A stretch of DNA of 64,000 nucleotides from Epiperipatus broadwayi (taxonomy: Eukaryota > Onychophora > Udeonychophora > Euonychophora > Peripatidae): the NCBI GenBank assembly GCA_028023455.1, contig JAQFVV010000017.1, forward strand, positions 1,486,501-1,550,500, written 5' to 3'. The position numbers were made by a program, and so were the translations under genes. This document shows positions 45,967 to 56,869 of this stretch, piece by piece. Under the pieces are notes generated by a model, which had not been told where the DNA came from, did no database searches, and saw only the letters and a program-made list of their open reading frames with translations. Within the stretch, counting starts at the first letter, position 1, and every line of letters begins with the position of its first letter.

Positions 45967-46255
45967 TAGTAGCACCATCCAGTGTAATGAATGCAATAAG
46001 ATCTATACAAATCCCTATCTAGTGCCTACTCACCCAATATCCCAAGAATAGTTTTTAGCTTGTGCTTAGAAACTAGTCTGGTGTTATTGGATGAGTATGC
46101 ATTAGATATGGATTTTATGGACAAACATTCTTGCATCCATTGATTACTAAGGTTTGCACTGGATAACACTACTCTATTGAGAGTTTCCTCCTGTTATTAA
46201 CAGCTGGTGTAAGTATAGAAAATGGTATCATGTGATGTTTTGATGGTTTAAACAT
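45967..46255. mobile_element. H1 hairpin element, internally rearranged
   Basis: Left part 'gtagcaccatccagtg' and 'gcctactcacccaatatccc' are joined to right part 'gaaactagtctgg' and 'attgcatccattgattact' without the stem II region, so no ribozyme core survives. It ends 'attgagagtttcctcc' with the shared 'aatggtatcatgtgatgttt' module. It abuts the 5' end of LINE-B. Confidence 0.6.
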
Positions 46256-46767
46256 ATTTTTCATCATTGGTGATTGAAATATAGAATGGGATAAAAATCC
46301 CATTTTTAGTGACAGCCACATCCCCATTTCAATCTTCACATCAAAAAGAATAACTTTTAACACTTAAATTAAAGTTCTCAGAAAGGCCATTTGATATGAT
46401 TGAAAAAATGAATATACTGTATTCTGAACGGTCTGTCAATGCATTATATGGGTGAATTAGGATTTTCTGCAATGACAAATTTAAATGCTAAAAAGAAGTT
46501 CTAGAATAAAAAAAATTAGATCATATACAGTGGTTATTTCAGAAATTTGTTCTAAAATTAATAATAGTATTAAAACAAATAGCTCAAATTTTGCATTATG
46601 AGATATGATTATTTTTTTTTTTTGGTTTTGAAAAAAAAAAAATTATTACCATTTTTAATAAAGGTTTATTTATATTAAAATGTCCTCATTTTCAATATAT
46701 AAAAATATATTACATGATAACCATTCTTTATGCTTACTCAATCTGTTTACATCCAAGGCGAAGCTCT
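46256..46767. other. Spacer, nothing recognised
   Basis: AT-rich; no feature supported. Confidence 0.3.
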
Positions 46768-47232
46768 CTGTACAGTAGCGCCACTTAGTGTAAGCCTGAG
46801 TAATCAGTGGATGCAGGAAGATTTGTACATAAAATCCCTATATAGTGCCTACTCATCCAATATTCTCAAACTAGTTTCTAGCTTTTGAATTTCATCAGTG
46901 AGGAGCCTAGGATCTGAGAGCACTGCACCTAGATTTTAGAATCTAATGCAACCCTCCAGAAGCCATCTTTTATCTTATAAGCTAACTCAAAGCCTTATAG
47001 TTAGCTAATAACATAAAAGGTGGCTGCAGGAGGATTGCATTAGATCCTAAGATCTAGATACAGTGCTCTCAAATTCAAAGCTCCTCACTGATGAAACCAC
47101 AAGCTAGAAACTAGTCTGGGGATATTGAATGAGTAGGGAGTAGATAGGGATTTTATGCATAAACTTTTCTTCATCCATTGATTACTCTGGCTTGTACTGA
47201 GTGAAGCTACTTTATAGAGAGTTTTGCCCCTA
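46768..47232. mobile_element. H1 hairpin element, complete palindrome
   Basis: Two arms of about 215 bp meet near 46990. The ends are 'gcgaagctctctgtacagta' and 'gctactttatagagagtttt'. Left arm hammerhead-like motif (minus, 46855-46912): CTGATGA and GAAAC intact, but stem II degenerate and GTT as the cleavage triplet. Right arm motif (plus, 47073-47130): CTGATGA, GAAACTAGTC and inner stem I TCCTCA/TGGGGA intact, but a 2-bp deletion weakens stem II. A transcript across the element would be an almost perfect long hairpin. Non-coding. Confidence 0.75.
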
Positions 47233-47344
47233 TGTAATATTATATATATGTAATAATATAATTTGATATCTATATTTCTTCAATGCAATATATGTAATTA
47301 TATAATTGAATATTTATAAATACAGTAATTAGATATATGCAAAG

Positions 47345-47440
47345 TATAACTTTAAAAATTTTATCCACTTAGAAGTGCTTTCGACTATCCTTGCAGTCTT
47401 TGTCAACTAACACTTTGAAAGGCTAATCTTCCCACAATTC
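47345..47440 (-). pseudogene. Penelope-like element 3' tail fragment
   Basis: On the minus strand, 'gttagttgacaaagactgc', 'ggatagtcgaaagcacttct' and 'tgaattgtgggaagat' match the 3' end of the PLE at 10895-12710, including the codons for its last residues. GACT...AGTC could form a short stem before CGAAAG, but the left core (TTGACAA) does not fit a hammerhead. Confidence 0.6.
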
Positions 47441-48036
47441 AAAATTATATTTTATTATTTCTTATGATAAATCTTTTATGCTTTATTTATATCATATTCA
47501 TTGTTATTGTTTATCAAAGTCTATATTTTATTTATTTACCAAAAACCATGCTTTATTTTCTATATGTATTATTTTTTTGAAATGTCACAAAAAATTTTAT
47601 ATCTATAAAAGTGCACTGTATATACCGTATTACTTGGAGTTTAACCCACCCCCAAATTTAAGACACAGTATGATTTTAAGATTAGCACATTGGAAAAAAG
47701 TCTCTAAGTTAATAAAAATTTTCCTTTAAATTTAAGTTAGTGTTGACAGTAACTTTCTTTTCATTTATAGTTTGGGCACTTTCTTTTCATTTATAGTTTG
47801 GGAGGGCTATTTACAGATTAAAATCTAATATTTAGTTTGTCTTTAATAAGTTTGTAAACATGTTAGTTCATTAGCAAAATTTAAGATCGTTTGCTTATTT
47901 AAAATTCCATGTTCTGTGTTTAAGTTGGTTTGTATTTTAATATTTAAAATCGTTTAGTGTACAACTTCAAAGTGGTATCATTTTGAAGTTTGCTATTATT
48001 GAGATATAGACTTTTAAACAGAGGGCGTTAATGGAT
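47441..48036. other. AT-rich spacer
   Basis: Nothing recognised with confidence. 'ccgtattacttggagtttaa' at about 47624 vaguely resembles the end of a widespread DNA-transposon repeat, but I cannot support it. Confidence 0.3.
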
Positions 48037-48136
48037 ATTTGTAATTGTATAATGGTTTATATATATATATATATATATTTCAGTACATTTGTAATTGTAT
48101 AATGGTTTATATATATATATATATATATTTCAGTAC
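48037..48136 (+). repeat. 50-bp tandem duplication containing (TA)n
   Basis: 'tttgtaattgtataatggtt' + (TA)n + 'tttcagtaca' occurs twice back to back with no visible difference. Confidence 0.85.
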
Positions 48137-48147
48137 ATACGATTTGT

Positions 48148-48366
48148 ATCATATAATACTAAATTATCCATGCACTTTACTACTGTTACACAATGCTTTA
48201 TTTATCACCCTCTTTTACAGTTTACAGTTTCAATTGCCCCATCAATCTTCTTCAGATATAAGACTTGTGAAAAGATTGCTGGGGAACTGTAAATTGTAAA
48301 AGAGGGTGGTAAATAAAGCATTGTGTAACAGAAGTAAAGTGCATGGATGATTTAGTATTATATGAT
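48148..48366. mobile_element. Palindromic element (family H3), second copy
   Basis: Arms of about 105 bp meet near 48258. The left arm has 'ccatgcactttactactgtt', 'acacaatgctttatttatca' and 'agtttcaattgcccc'. The left arm on the minus strand reads CTGAAGA, A, GATTG-ATGGGG-CAATT, GAAAC, TGTA: CUGANGA and GAAA fit, with a 5-bp stem II (one G.T). Stem I is not evident. The right arm has lost the motif. Confidence 0.55.
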
Positions 48367-48829
48367 ATGCATTTGGCAATGCAATAAGAAAGATTAGTTA
48401 CATACGATTTGATAATATCTTTGAAAAAAAAAATGCATATTAACAAAACATATAATAATACTTGGTTCTTAGTAGATCTGTTTGATTTGTGGCAATTACA
48501 ACCCCTTTTAGCCTGTTTTAGAAAATGAGTACATTCAAGAATGTAGTACCATTTATCTGGGATTAAATCATTAGGTGAAAAGCAATCAGATGATCATTGC
48601 CTTTCATCTGGCCATAGAGATTAGATCAGCTCAGTATTTTGACAGATTTTGTTATCCAACGGGTGAACTAGTTAGGTCTCTGAAATAATTACTAGTCTAT
48701 AGATGAATTATGATCACATAAATAATATTAAATACTTGATGAAGCATTGTAAATCAATATCACCAAAATGTCAACTGCTCACCACCAACAAAATCTTTCT
48801 ATTTATTGTGTTTGATCATTTTCATTTGA
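48367..48829. other. Spacer, nothing recognised
   Basis: No feature supported. Confidence 0.3.
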
Positions 48830-49265
48830 GAAGGGCTTTAAAATTCTAACAGCTCCAGAAAGCAGTCACATTATAACTAATTTCTCCACTACATTCTCAT
48901 TACCCAACCATTCAATTCCACATATCTCTTCCCATCTCATATCATAAAGCAATCTTTTCCATCCTTTCTTCTTGTTTCCATTTACCATTCCCTCAAAAAA
49001 TATCTATCATTAAACTATTCTTCTTAATATATGTCCAATCCTTTTTCTTTTTCTATCTGTAATATCCTCAATCAATCATTTTTCATTCGCTCTTTTCAAA
49101 ACTTCATTTGTTATTTTATGCATCTAATTGATTTTTTCCATTCTTCTCTATGTCCATATCTTAAAGGCTTCTAATCTGTGTTAATTTCATTACTCATTGT
49201 CCATGCTTCATAACCATACAATACTACAGTCCACACATAGCATTTACTTAATCTTTAGTCACTAC
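48830..49265 (-). pseudogene. LINE 3' fragment (LINE-D-like)
   Basis: In shifting minus-strand frames I read VLYGYEAWTMSNEI, FKIWTYRRMEKINW, VLKRANEKWLIEDI and TDRKRKRIGHILRR, the standard post-RT C-terminal region of RTE/CR1-like LINEs. Its wording differs from LINE-A, and it may be the missing 3' end of the family seen at 1-857. Confidence 0.6.
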
Positions 49266-49449
49266 TTTTGGAAATAGTCAACTACAACCTGTTAAGTTTA
49301 AACAACATTATTTTGAACGTTACAAGTTGACAGTAAATAAATATATACCTTCTAAAAAACATCAGCAGCTTAAAGCAATTTCTCAAAACTTTCTCAATAA
49401 AATGAATGCAGACAAATATCAGTGTATAATTATATATATATGAATGATT

Positions 49450-49672
49450 AAAGATGGCTTTTGGAGAGTTGCATTAGATCTAAGATCTAGGTGCAGTGCT
49501 CTCAGATCCAAGGCTCCTCACTGATGAAGGCCATAAGCCAAAATCTAATCTGGGGATATTGGATGAATAGGTACTGGATGGTGATTTTATGCACAAGATG
49601 TCTTGTATCCATTGATTACTCTGGCTTGCACAGAGTGGCAATATGTATAGAAAGTTTTGCCTGTTTTAATGA
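49450..49672 (+). mobile_element. H1 hairpin element, single plus-orientation arm
   Basis: Runs from 'aagatggcttttggagagtt' to 'agaaagttttgcctgtttta'. The ribozyme-like motif (49506-49564) has CTGATGA, stem II GGC/GCC and complete stem I, but AAAATCTAATC replaces GAAACTAGTC, so it should be inactive. Confidence 0.65.
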
Positions 49673-49834
49673 TTAAAGGAAACAAATTTTAGCATATGAT
49701 TTTTTTAGAGTTTAATTGTTAATAGAATATCGTAAAAGAAATCTGTAGCAATTCCAACCAGAAGACAGATATATTAGTGGCTTTATTACATTCTTCAATT
49801 CTACCACTATAGCCCTAGATTTGACAGTCATTAA

Positions 49835-50078
49835 CTATCATACCATTTCCAATCATATTATACACTTAACAATACTATTTTTTTACACCAAAACTCTACT
49901 CTTACAGTTTCAATTGCCCTGCAGTCATTATCAGAGATCGTTATAATCCTTTTTCCAAAAACCAAAATAGGATTATAAAGATCTTTAATGATGACTACAG
50001 GACAGTTAAAAGAGTAAAGTTTTGGTGTAAAAAATAGTATTATTAAGTGTATAAGAAGGTTGGAAATAGTATGGTATG
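49835..50078. mobile_element. Palindromic element (family H3), third copy
   Basis: Arms of about 110 bp meet near 49957. They share 'aatactattttttacaccaa', 'actgtcctgtagtcat'-type and 'aggattata' blocks. The motif is degenerate in both arms: CTGATAATGA...TTGAAACTGTAA on the left (minus) and TTAATGATGA...GTTAAAAG on the right. Confidence 0.55.
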
Positions 50079-51149
50079 TAAATATAGAAATGAATACATA
50101 AGGAAAGAAGAAGAAAACTTTATTACTTCTATGTCTGCATTATCAACATTTACATAAATCAATGCCTGTTCAATCTATTTATGAAATAAATAATTATAAC
50201 AACAATTAATTGTTCCGAATATGTTAATGAGATCCAGTTTTATCTAAAAAAATCAAATCCAACTGGATTTATTGTTGGATTTGGAAAAATAGAATTGTGT
50301 GGAATTTCATAAAAATTACATTTTTATGCCATAATTTTTTTGGTTATAGATTTAGTTGAATATCCAAAATGGAGGTCTTTATCTGAGATGAGTCTTAGAT
50401 TTGGAAACTACATCTTAAGTGACCTTCTTAAAAGCTTTTTATACATGTTCTGTGTGGCACTTTTGGTGGAATATGTCCATTTTTCTTAAGTTAAAGGATA
50501 GATAATTATTTTAATACTTCCCTTTTAAATCTCAAAAAAATTTGTGCTGGAAATTGCATTTTATATAGCAGTCATTTTATTTTTCTGTGTGAAATGTATG
50601 TAATAAATTGTAAAAAATATATGATTTCGTGAATGGTTGAGGAATCAAAAGCTATTAGATGACCTTGAATGAATATGCTCAAACTAGTATCTAGCTTTCA
50701 AATATCTTCTGAAAGCAGTAAAATTGTTCTTACAATCTAGCCAACATCTTAACTTTTATACTAGCAAACTAATTCGAAAACTATCTTAATATCTTAAAGC
50801 AAAGCTAATAGCCCAAAGACTTGAATAAAAGACTATCATTTGGTTTTCTATTCTTGGGTTAAATTTACAATAGTGGTTCTAGAATAGATTAAATAGAATC
50901 CAAAAAGCATATTGCTAAATGTAAGAAAAAAAAGTGTTACAAGGTTTTGTTGATATTGAATAAATTAAAAATGATACAAATGAAATTACTTTTTTTTTTC
51001 ATTTTCAATTTTCACTTCCTGTAAACAAAATAATTCTTCTTATATAAAATAATTTAACATTTCAAAATTTATTTGAAAAATTATATAAATAATTGCCACA
51101 ATAGAAAAATAGTATAAAACAATAAAACAAATAACATTACTACTTAATG
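50079..51149. other. Spacer, nothing recognised
   Basis: AT-rich sequence without recognisable genes or repeats. Confidence 0.35.
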
Positions 51150-52285
51150 CTAATTGTTCAACAAGACAAACCATCTTGCTTTCTAACGCATACTTCTCCC
51201 TCTACTCCAAGGTGCAACTATTCAATCTCCACATTATCACCAAAATCATCTACTTTCCAAAGTTTTCAGCTCTGCAATCTCCTCTCTTTGCAATAAGCTT
51301 CTGTGAAAACAAAAAGATGATCGCTATATCTGCCAAATGACTCAGGAACCTGCTCATTCATAATGGACTTGGTCTTCATGATATCCACAATTTTTCATAT
51401 TCAGAAAATAGTAAAACTGATATCCATAAAAAAATGGTTTCCAGAGCTTCAATGTCTACTCAAACTTACCCCCACTGACTGACACCATCCACATTTCATG
51501 GCTCACTGACCAACTTCAAAGATATAACCCATCAGATAGCTTTAAAAAAACCCACAAATACACATACTGGGGAATCCTCAGCCTAATATACTCTAATCAA
51601 CACACTGGCACCCTCACCCCTAGACATCAACAATCAGCAATTCCTACATCTCTATAAAGATGGTCCCTATAGCCTAAGTATTTTGATTTCATAGTCAGGC
51701 GTAGTCTCCGCACTCTATCCATTTCCCATTTTCTCTGCTATACACCAATATTGATTCTTTCTGCAGCCGACGCCATATGGAAAGACCCAGCATCATCTGT
51801 TCTACCCCTTCTTAAGTCTGGCCAATCCCTGTAACACTATGATACACACAGATAAACTGGAATGACTCATCAAAAAGAATCCATTTCTTAGTTTGTGTAG
51901 CCACATTTATGTTATTAACATTCTACTGCATATGCTGCATCTTCTGCTTTGAAAATAACACTAGATGCCACCCATTTACCTTCATGAACAAACTGAAACA
52001 GTTGAAAGCACAGGATGTCAAATTGCTCACACAAGCATTTTTGGAACCACTTGGACACTGCTTAAGCAACATGCTAACCTGTAACAAATACAAAGTATCA
52101 GATAGAAAGTAGTAAATCTGCACTTTTAAAAAACTCATAAGATTACCTCACCAACTGACTTCCAAAGAACTTTGAAAGTACAACATATGGACAATATGTT
52201 TTGCCTGACACCTAGATCTTATGCGTTTCACATATAACTTATGTAACCTTTTTGAATCTTGAATAAAGATTATAAATTTTGAAAC
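51150..52285 (+). pseudogene. Old LINE-C 3' fragment
   Basis: This stretch is clearly richer in GC than its surroundings. Broken plus-strand frames include KIIYFPKFSALQSPLF, NGLGLHDIHN and later text comparable to the LINE-C copy at 58899-60083 (NLNGLGLHSINN). It ends near AATAAAG (about 52262). Many stops. The open frame near 51909 is a chance frame within it. Confidence 0.5.
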
Positions 52286-52394
52286 CCAAATTTTAAAAAA
52301 ATTACATTCTAATCAAAAAGACTTCCTCTCCATTTATTTTTGCTAAATTTATTAAACAAATTTTTAATAATTAGATGAACCTGTAAAAAGCAAA

Positions 52395-53470
52395 AAGAGA
52401 AGTTAATAGAATAATATTAATAATTTTTATTAGTCATTCATTACACTAAAGATTATCCACTTAATAATATTTCTGATAGTATAATTTTTCCCTGCACGAT
52501 TCTCACACATCTGCTTTTCTCACTTGTGGGAGTATGTAATCTTAAACATATAGACATGTAAAAAAGATATTTAATTCCCAAGATGTACATTTCGTGCTGA
52601 ACCAGTACTCATCAGTTGGCCAAGATCACAATCTCTTACATATATCTTCATTATTATTCAATATATATATATATCCAATTACTACAACTTAAAGCAAATA
52701 GAAAGCAGTTCCCACTTTGCATGAGATGGTGTAGTGAAAATTACACTACAGAAATATTATTCATTATATGGATAATCTCTAGTCTAATGAATGACTAATA
52801 AAAATTATTAATAAACTTTTATGAAATGGATTTTGTCAAAGTTGTGAGAGCAGTAAGGTTGACACTTATCAATTAAACTATAGTAATTCTCTACCTATAT
52901 ATACTGAACAATAATAAAAATATGCGTGAAAGATTGTAATCATATCCAACTAATGAGTGCTGGTTTAGCACAAAATGTGCATCTCAGGGATTATATATCT
53001 TTTTCACATATCTTTTGCCATATGTTTAAGATTACACTACTCCACAAGTAAGTGGATAAAAACCAATCCTTATCTTATGTGAAAATGATGTAGTCAAAAT
53101 TACACTATAGAAACACTATTCATTCAGTGGATAATCTCTAGTCTAATGGATAACAAAATTACTATTAAAACTTCCATTAAGTGGTTTATGTCAAAGTAGT
53201 GAAGGGCAGTAAGTTTGGCAAAACAACTAAACTGTAGTAATTGGCTATCTATATATACTAAACAATGATAAAAAATATGTGTAAGACAATGTTATATGGG
53301 CCAATTGATGAGTGCTGATTAAGCAGAAAATGTGCTTTTTGGAGATCATATGTCTTTTTCATGTCTTTGTTCATATCTTTATGATTATCTTTTCACAAGG
53401 TGTTAAAAGTGGATAGAAACCAGTCCCTACCTTGCATGAGAGTGGTGTGATGAAAATTACACTACAGAAA
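52395..53470. mobile_element. Retrozyme-like array: inverted unit plus about 355-bp tandem units
   Basis: Two direct plus-strand units start near 52736 and 53092, with a third beginning near 53449; shared blocks are 'attacactayagaaa', 'ggataatctctagtctaatg', 'tgatgagtgctg'-type and 'taagattacact'. An inverted unit (52395-52620) lies to the left. Each unit carries one hammerhead-like motif: intact on the minus strand at 52577-52620, degenerate at about 52946-52990 (CTAATGA, CAAAAT) and about 53301-53345 (TTGATGA, GAAAAT). The two plus motifs are 355 bp apart. The region is non-coding. Tandem units with one ribozyme each are expected for rolling-circle-like or circular-RNA-derived retrozymes. 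Confidence 0.65.
52577..52620 (-). ncRNA. Canonical type I hammerhead-like ribozyme motif
   Basis: Minus strand, in order: CCAA, core CTGATGA, GTACTG-GTT-CAGCAC (stem-loop II), GAAA, TGTACA (palindromic stem III), TC (cleavage), TTGG. CCAA/TTGG closes stem I (4 bp). Stem II pairs at five of six positions and starts with the canonical G10.1-C11.1 pair. Every conserved core nucleotide is present. The palindromic, loop-less stem III suggests a dimeric mode, as described for PLE and newt hammerheads. Predicted cleavage is between 52582 and 52581. The short stem I is the main weakness. Confidence 0.7.
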
Positions 53471-53879
53471 TATTACATAATGTTCCTATAATTATTATTA
53501 TTTCTTCATTAATAACATTTTATTAACAATGTTAAACATTGTTATTATCAGAGCCCGTTTATATTTTTTAGTATAATATAATGTAAGTAAACAATGGCAG
53601 TAATAGAAAATATATAACACACACACATACATTTTTAAATGTTGATATAAATATTTTTATAAGTGAAATATCAAATATTTTTAGGAGTCATAGAAGAACC
53701 AGGAAATAGATGAAGGAGCTCAGTTTTGATTATCACTATGATGGGTATATTTTTTTACCAATCTTTTCAGAATGTAATATACCTAATAAACTATAATACA
53801 ATTAATTAAATATCATCAAACATCACATGATCACCATCAATTGTAATAAATAAAAATGATATATATATATGTTAATATG
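53471..53879. other. Spacer with short H1-type module
   Basis: AT-rich. At 53818-53837 'aaacatcacatgatcaccat' is the inverted form of the module seen beside H1 elements. Otherwise nothing recognised. Confidence 0.35.
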
Positions 53880-54083
53880 AAGATTTTCACAGGTTGCACA
53901 TATAAAAGACATATTTTGCGGGTTCATCCTTGTTAAAAAATTTAAATATAAGTATACCAAAGTTTCGACCTGATCACACAAGTCATCTATTGGGTGATAA
54001 AAGTAGAAAGATGGTTGTAGAGGCGCTACAATCACTGATTTGAAAAAAAACTTTAAAGTTCCACCAATAGCAAAAATGTTAAA

Positions 54084-54826
54084 TTAAGAATGCTTTTTAA
54101 AAAAATCTTTCCAAATAGGAGGAAGTTTGCATGTATCATTTTGCTTATTGATACAATCTGGCCTTTTAAGTATCTCAATAGCTTCTCTAATTTTGCACTG
54201 GCAGAGATTATCACATCTGGATATGATCCTGGTACTAGAAAAATCAATTTTATGATCTGAATCTATAGTATGAAGTGAGAGTGCTGATGATGATGAGGGT
54301 TGTTTAACTGCATTAGCATGCTCATCTCTCCTAACACTGATGTGACGATTACTCATACCTATGTAAGAAGCTGTACAATTTTTCATGAGATTTGAAAAAC
54401 ACCATGAGATTCAAGAGAGATTGAATCCTTAGGCTTGGTTATTATATTGCTGACCATTTGATGAGTAGAAAACGCTGTATTTATATTATAGCATTTTAAT
54501 ATACGTTCAATACTGTCTGTAGTTCCTTTTACATATGGAACACAAATCCTAATAGCTGATTTATCATCTTTTTGTTTCCTATTTTGTCCATTTTGGGCTT
54601 GAAATATGGCTTTTTTAATAAATTTATAATTATAACTATTTGCTAATAGAACACAAACAATATGCTTTGGCTCAGATACATAGATGACACTTTTGTCATA
54701 TGGCAACATGGAAAAAAATAAATTAGATGATTTTTTCTTACATTTAAATAATTTGCATCCTCGTATTAAATTTACAATGGAGACAGAGTCTGATGGAAAA
54801 CTCCCTTTTCTTGATGTTCTAATCAC
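54084..54826 (-). pseudogene. Penelope-like element endonuclease region, minus copy
   Basis: Frames 54383-54826 and 54084-54386 overlap. The first includes NSYNYKFIKKAIFQAQNGQN, IRICVPYVKGTTDSIERIL (linker before the endonuclease) and SLESHGVFQIS, the start of the GIY strand. After a frameshift near 54383 the second continues KNCTASYIGMSNRHISVRRD (YIG and the following Arg), then SALSLHTIDSDHKIDF and CKIREAIEILKRPDCIN. This is the GIY-YIG endonuclease module of a PLE, one frameshift from being continuous. The part of the first frame beyond about 54658 reads antisense into the plus copy. Confidence 0.75.
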
Positions 54827-55560
54827 CAGGACACCAAATAGTTTATCTTTTTCGATTTACAGAAAGAATACACACATGGATAGATATTTACATTTATATT
54901 CTCATCATCACCCAACTCAGATAGTTTCCATAGCCAAAACTCTTTTAAATAGAGCGATTAACCTTTCAGATAAATCACATCTGAAAGAAGAAATAAATCA
55001 TATTAATAGTGTTTTATTAGCAAATAGTTATAATTATAAATTTATTAAAAAAGCCTTATTTCAAGCCTAAAGATGATATATCCACTATTAAGATTTGTGT
55101 TCCATATGAAAAAGAACCTCAGGCAGTATTGGGCATATATTAAAATGCTATAATATAAATACAGCATTTTCTACTCATCAAAAGATCAGCAATATAATAA
55201 CCAAGCCTAAGGATTCAATCCCTCTTGAATCTCATGGTGTTTATCAAATCTCATGTGAAAGTTATAAGGCTTCTTACATAGGTATGAGTTAGGAGAGATG
55301 AGCATGCTAATGCAGTTAAACAACACTCATCATCATCAGCACTCTCACTCCATACTATAGATTCAGGTCATAAAATTGATTTTTCTAGTACCAGGATCAT
55401 ATCCAGATGTGATAATCTCTACCAGTGCAAAATTAGAGAAGCCATTGAGATACTTAAAAGGCCAGATTGTATCAATAAGTGAGATGATACATGTAAACTT
55501 TCTCCTATTTGGAAAGATTTTTTTAAAAAAACATTTTTAATTTAACATTTTTGCTATTGG
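54659..55560 (+). pseudogene. Penelope-like element RT palm/thumb and endonuclease relic, plus copy
   Basis: It begins inside the RT palm: LRYIDDTFVIWQHG (catalytic YIDD, motif C), then LHPRIKFTMETESDGKLPFL with DVLITR, and SIYRKNTHMDRYLHLYSHHH, the hallmark PLE block after the palm, then AKTLLNRAINLSD and NSYNYKFIKKALFQA, up to a stop at 55070. The linker and GIY-YIG (SYKASYIGMS followed by a stop) continue in broken frames to about 55560. It cannot encode an active protein. Confidence 0.8.
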
Positions 55561-55871
55561 TGGAACTTTAATGTTTTTTTTTCAAATCAGTGATTGTAGC
55601 ACCTCTACAACCATCTTTCTACCTTTTATCACCCAGTAGATGACTTGTGTGATCAAGTCGAAATGGTATATTAATATTTTAAAAAATTCTAACACGGATG
55701 AACCCGCAAAATTTGTCTTATATATATATATATATAATAAAAACAAAAATTATTTAAGAAATATACACGATAGCAACAATAAGTTTATCGATTCTGCAAC
55801 TATCAATAACATTTTTTTTCTTTTTCAATGTTATCAAACTGTGATGCACAAAATATTATTACATAATTTAC

Positions 55872-56005
55872 AATTCCTATGCATCTGGTTGTAAGCATAA
55901 GTGCATGATGATTCATGAAATAGAGTTGCATTTTTTTCAACATCTTTCCCATGTTCTGGAGCTTCCAATTTTCTTTCTGTCATGAGTGCTTTCATTTTCC
56001 AAAGT
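55872..56005 (-). CDS. Putative internal exon (possible next exon of the 57.4-kb exon)
   Basis: Minus strand: acceptor-like TTGTTACAAAG precedes the exon and a donor-like GTAAATTATG follows it. Translated in the phase left by the 57393-57605 exon it stays open: LWKMKALMTERKLEAPEHGK, then DVEKNATLFHESSCTYAYNQ and MHRN. The phase match and the charged, non-repetitive composition support it, but the pyrimidine tract before the acceptor is weak. Protein not recognised. Confidence 0.3.
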
Positions 56006-56015
56006 CTTTGTAACA

Positions 56016-56261
56016 AATCAAAATGCTTTTATGATTTGAGGAAACTTTATTTTTGAATAATATAATTTTGTTTACAAAACCCTCACAGATAGCATTCTTG
56101 GAAACCATCTAGACCATAAATGAATGGACATCTTTTGAAGCGATGACTATTTTAATATATGTCACTAATCTGTACATGTTGTGATCATATTAAATATGTT
56201 TTAAATACATTAAATATGTCAATAACTTTTGAATCTATAATATTTTTTTAATAATGCTATG
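56016..56261. other. Spacer, nothing recognised
   Basis: AT-rich; would be intronic if the flanking exons are real. Confidence 0.3.
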
Positions 56262-56478
56262 TCTTCTTTAGTATTATTCTTGCTATGATGTATTATCCTG
56301 AAGACGTACTACTCTAATCTTTCGATCTTTAACATAATGCCTCCACGTGATCTGCAGACAAATATTAGCGATTAACTTTGTCTGCAAATCACTAGGAAAT
56401 GTTATCTTAAAGATCAAAAGATTAGAATAGTACGTCTTCGGAGTAATACACCATAGCAAGAAAAATACTAAAGTACGT
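56262..56478. repeat. Inverted repeat (hairpin element)
   Basis: Arms of about 95 bp meet near 56372: 'agtattattcttgctatgat', 'gaagacgtactactctaatc' and 'gcagacaaa' on the left are mirrored on the right. CTGAAGACG...CTTTCGATC is reminiscent of the other hairpin families, but no hammerhead geometry is visible. Confidence 0.65.
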
Positions 56479-56869
56479 AATGTTATAATTTAATTTAATT
56501 TACTGTCACTTGAGTATATATATAGCACTTAACTCCATGAAAAACTAACTAATAATTAATCATCTATATATATTTTTTTAAAAATTTAGTATTAAAAAAT
56601 AAATCTTTGATCATAATACTATTAATATCTGCAACATATTTGAAGTAATTTATTTAAATAAGTAAAAAAATAATAAGGACCCCATAAGAAGCAACTTAAA
56701 TTTAAATGTGATTATTAAAGGCAATTATAGCAACAAAAGTAAGCATTAGAAATGAGGGATAAAGCAAAATATTGAAAATAAAGTAAAAAAATATTGTACG
56801 GAAGAAACAATGTCATTATATCCAATCATACAATCAGGAATTACAATAAAAACAAACTGATAAATTCTT

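Larger units (their letters stand above)
53880..55720. mobile_element. Head-to-head Penelope-like element pair
   Basis: A minus-oriented copy (about 53880-54658) and a longer plus-oriented copy (about 54659-55720) face away from each other. Both contain the 'LLANSYNYKFIKKA' segment, the GIY-YIG region and the same 3' tail ('gatgacttgtgtgatca', 'gaacccgcaaaat'). Only the plus copy includes the RT palm. The 3' tails carry CCAA, TAGATGA, CTTGTGTGATCAGG, TCGAAAC and TTTGG on the minus copy; the CCAA/TTGG and stem II pairings are suggestive, but the left core deviates from CTGATGA. The asymmetry of the arms is typical of PLE insertions. Confidence 0.8.

Noticed and set aside
47624-47690. End of a widespread DNA-transposon repeat
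   Set aside because: Only a loose resemblance and no partner inverted end found.
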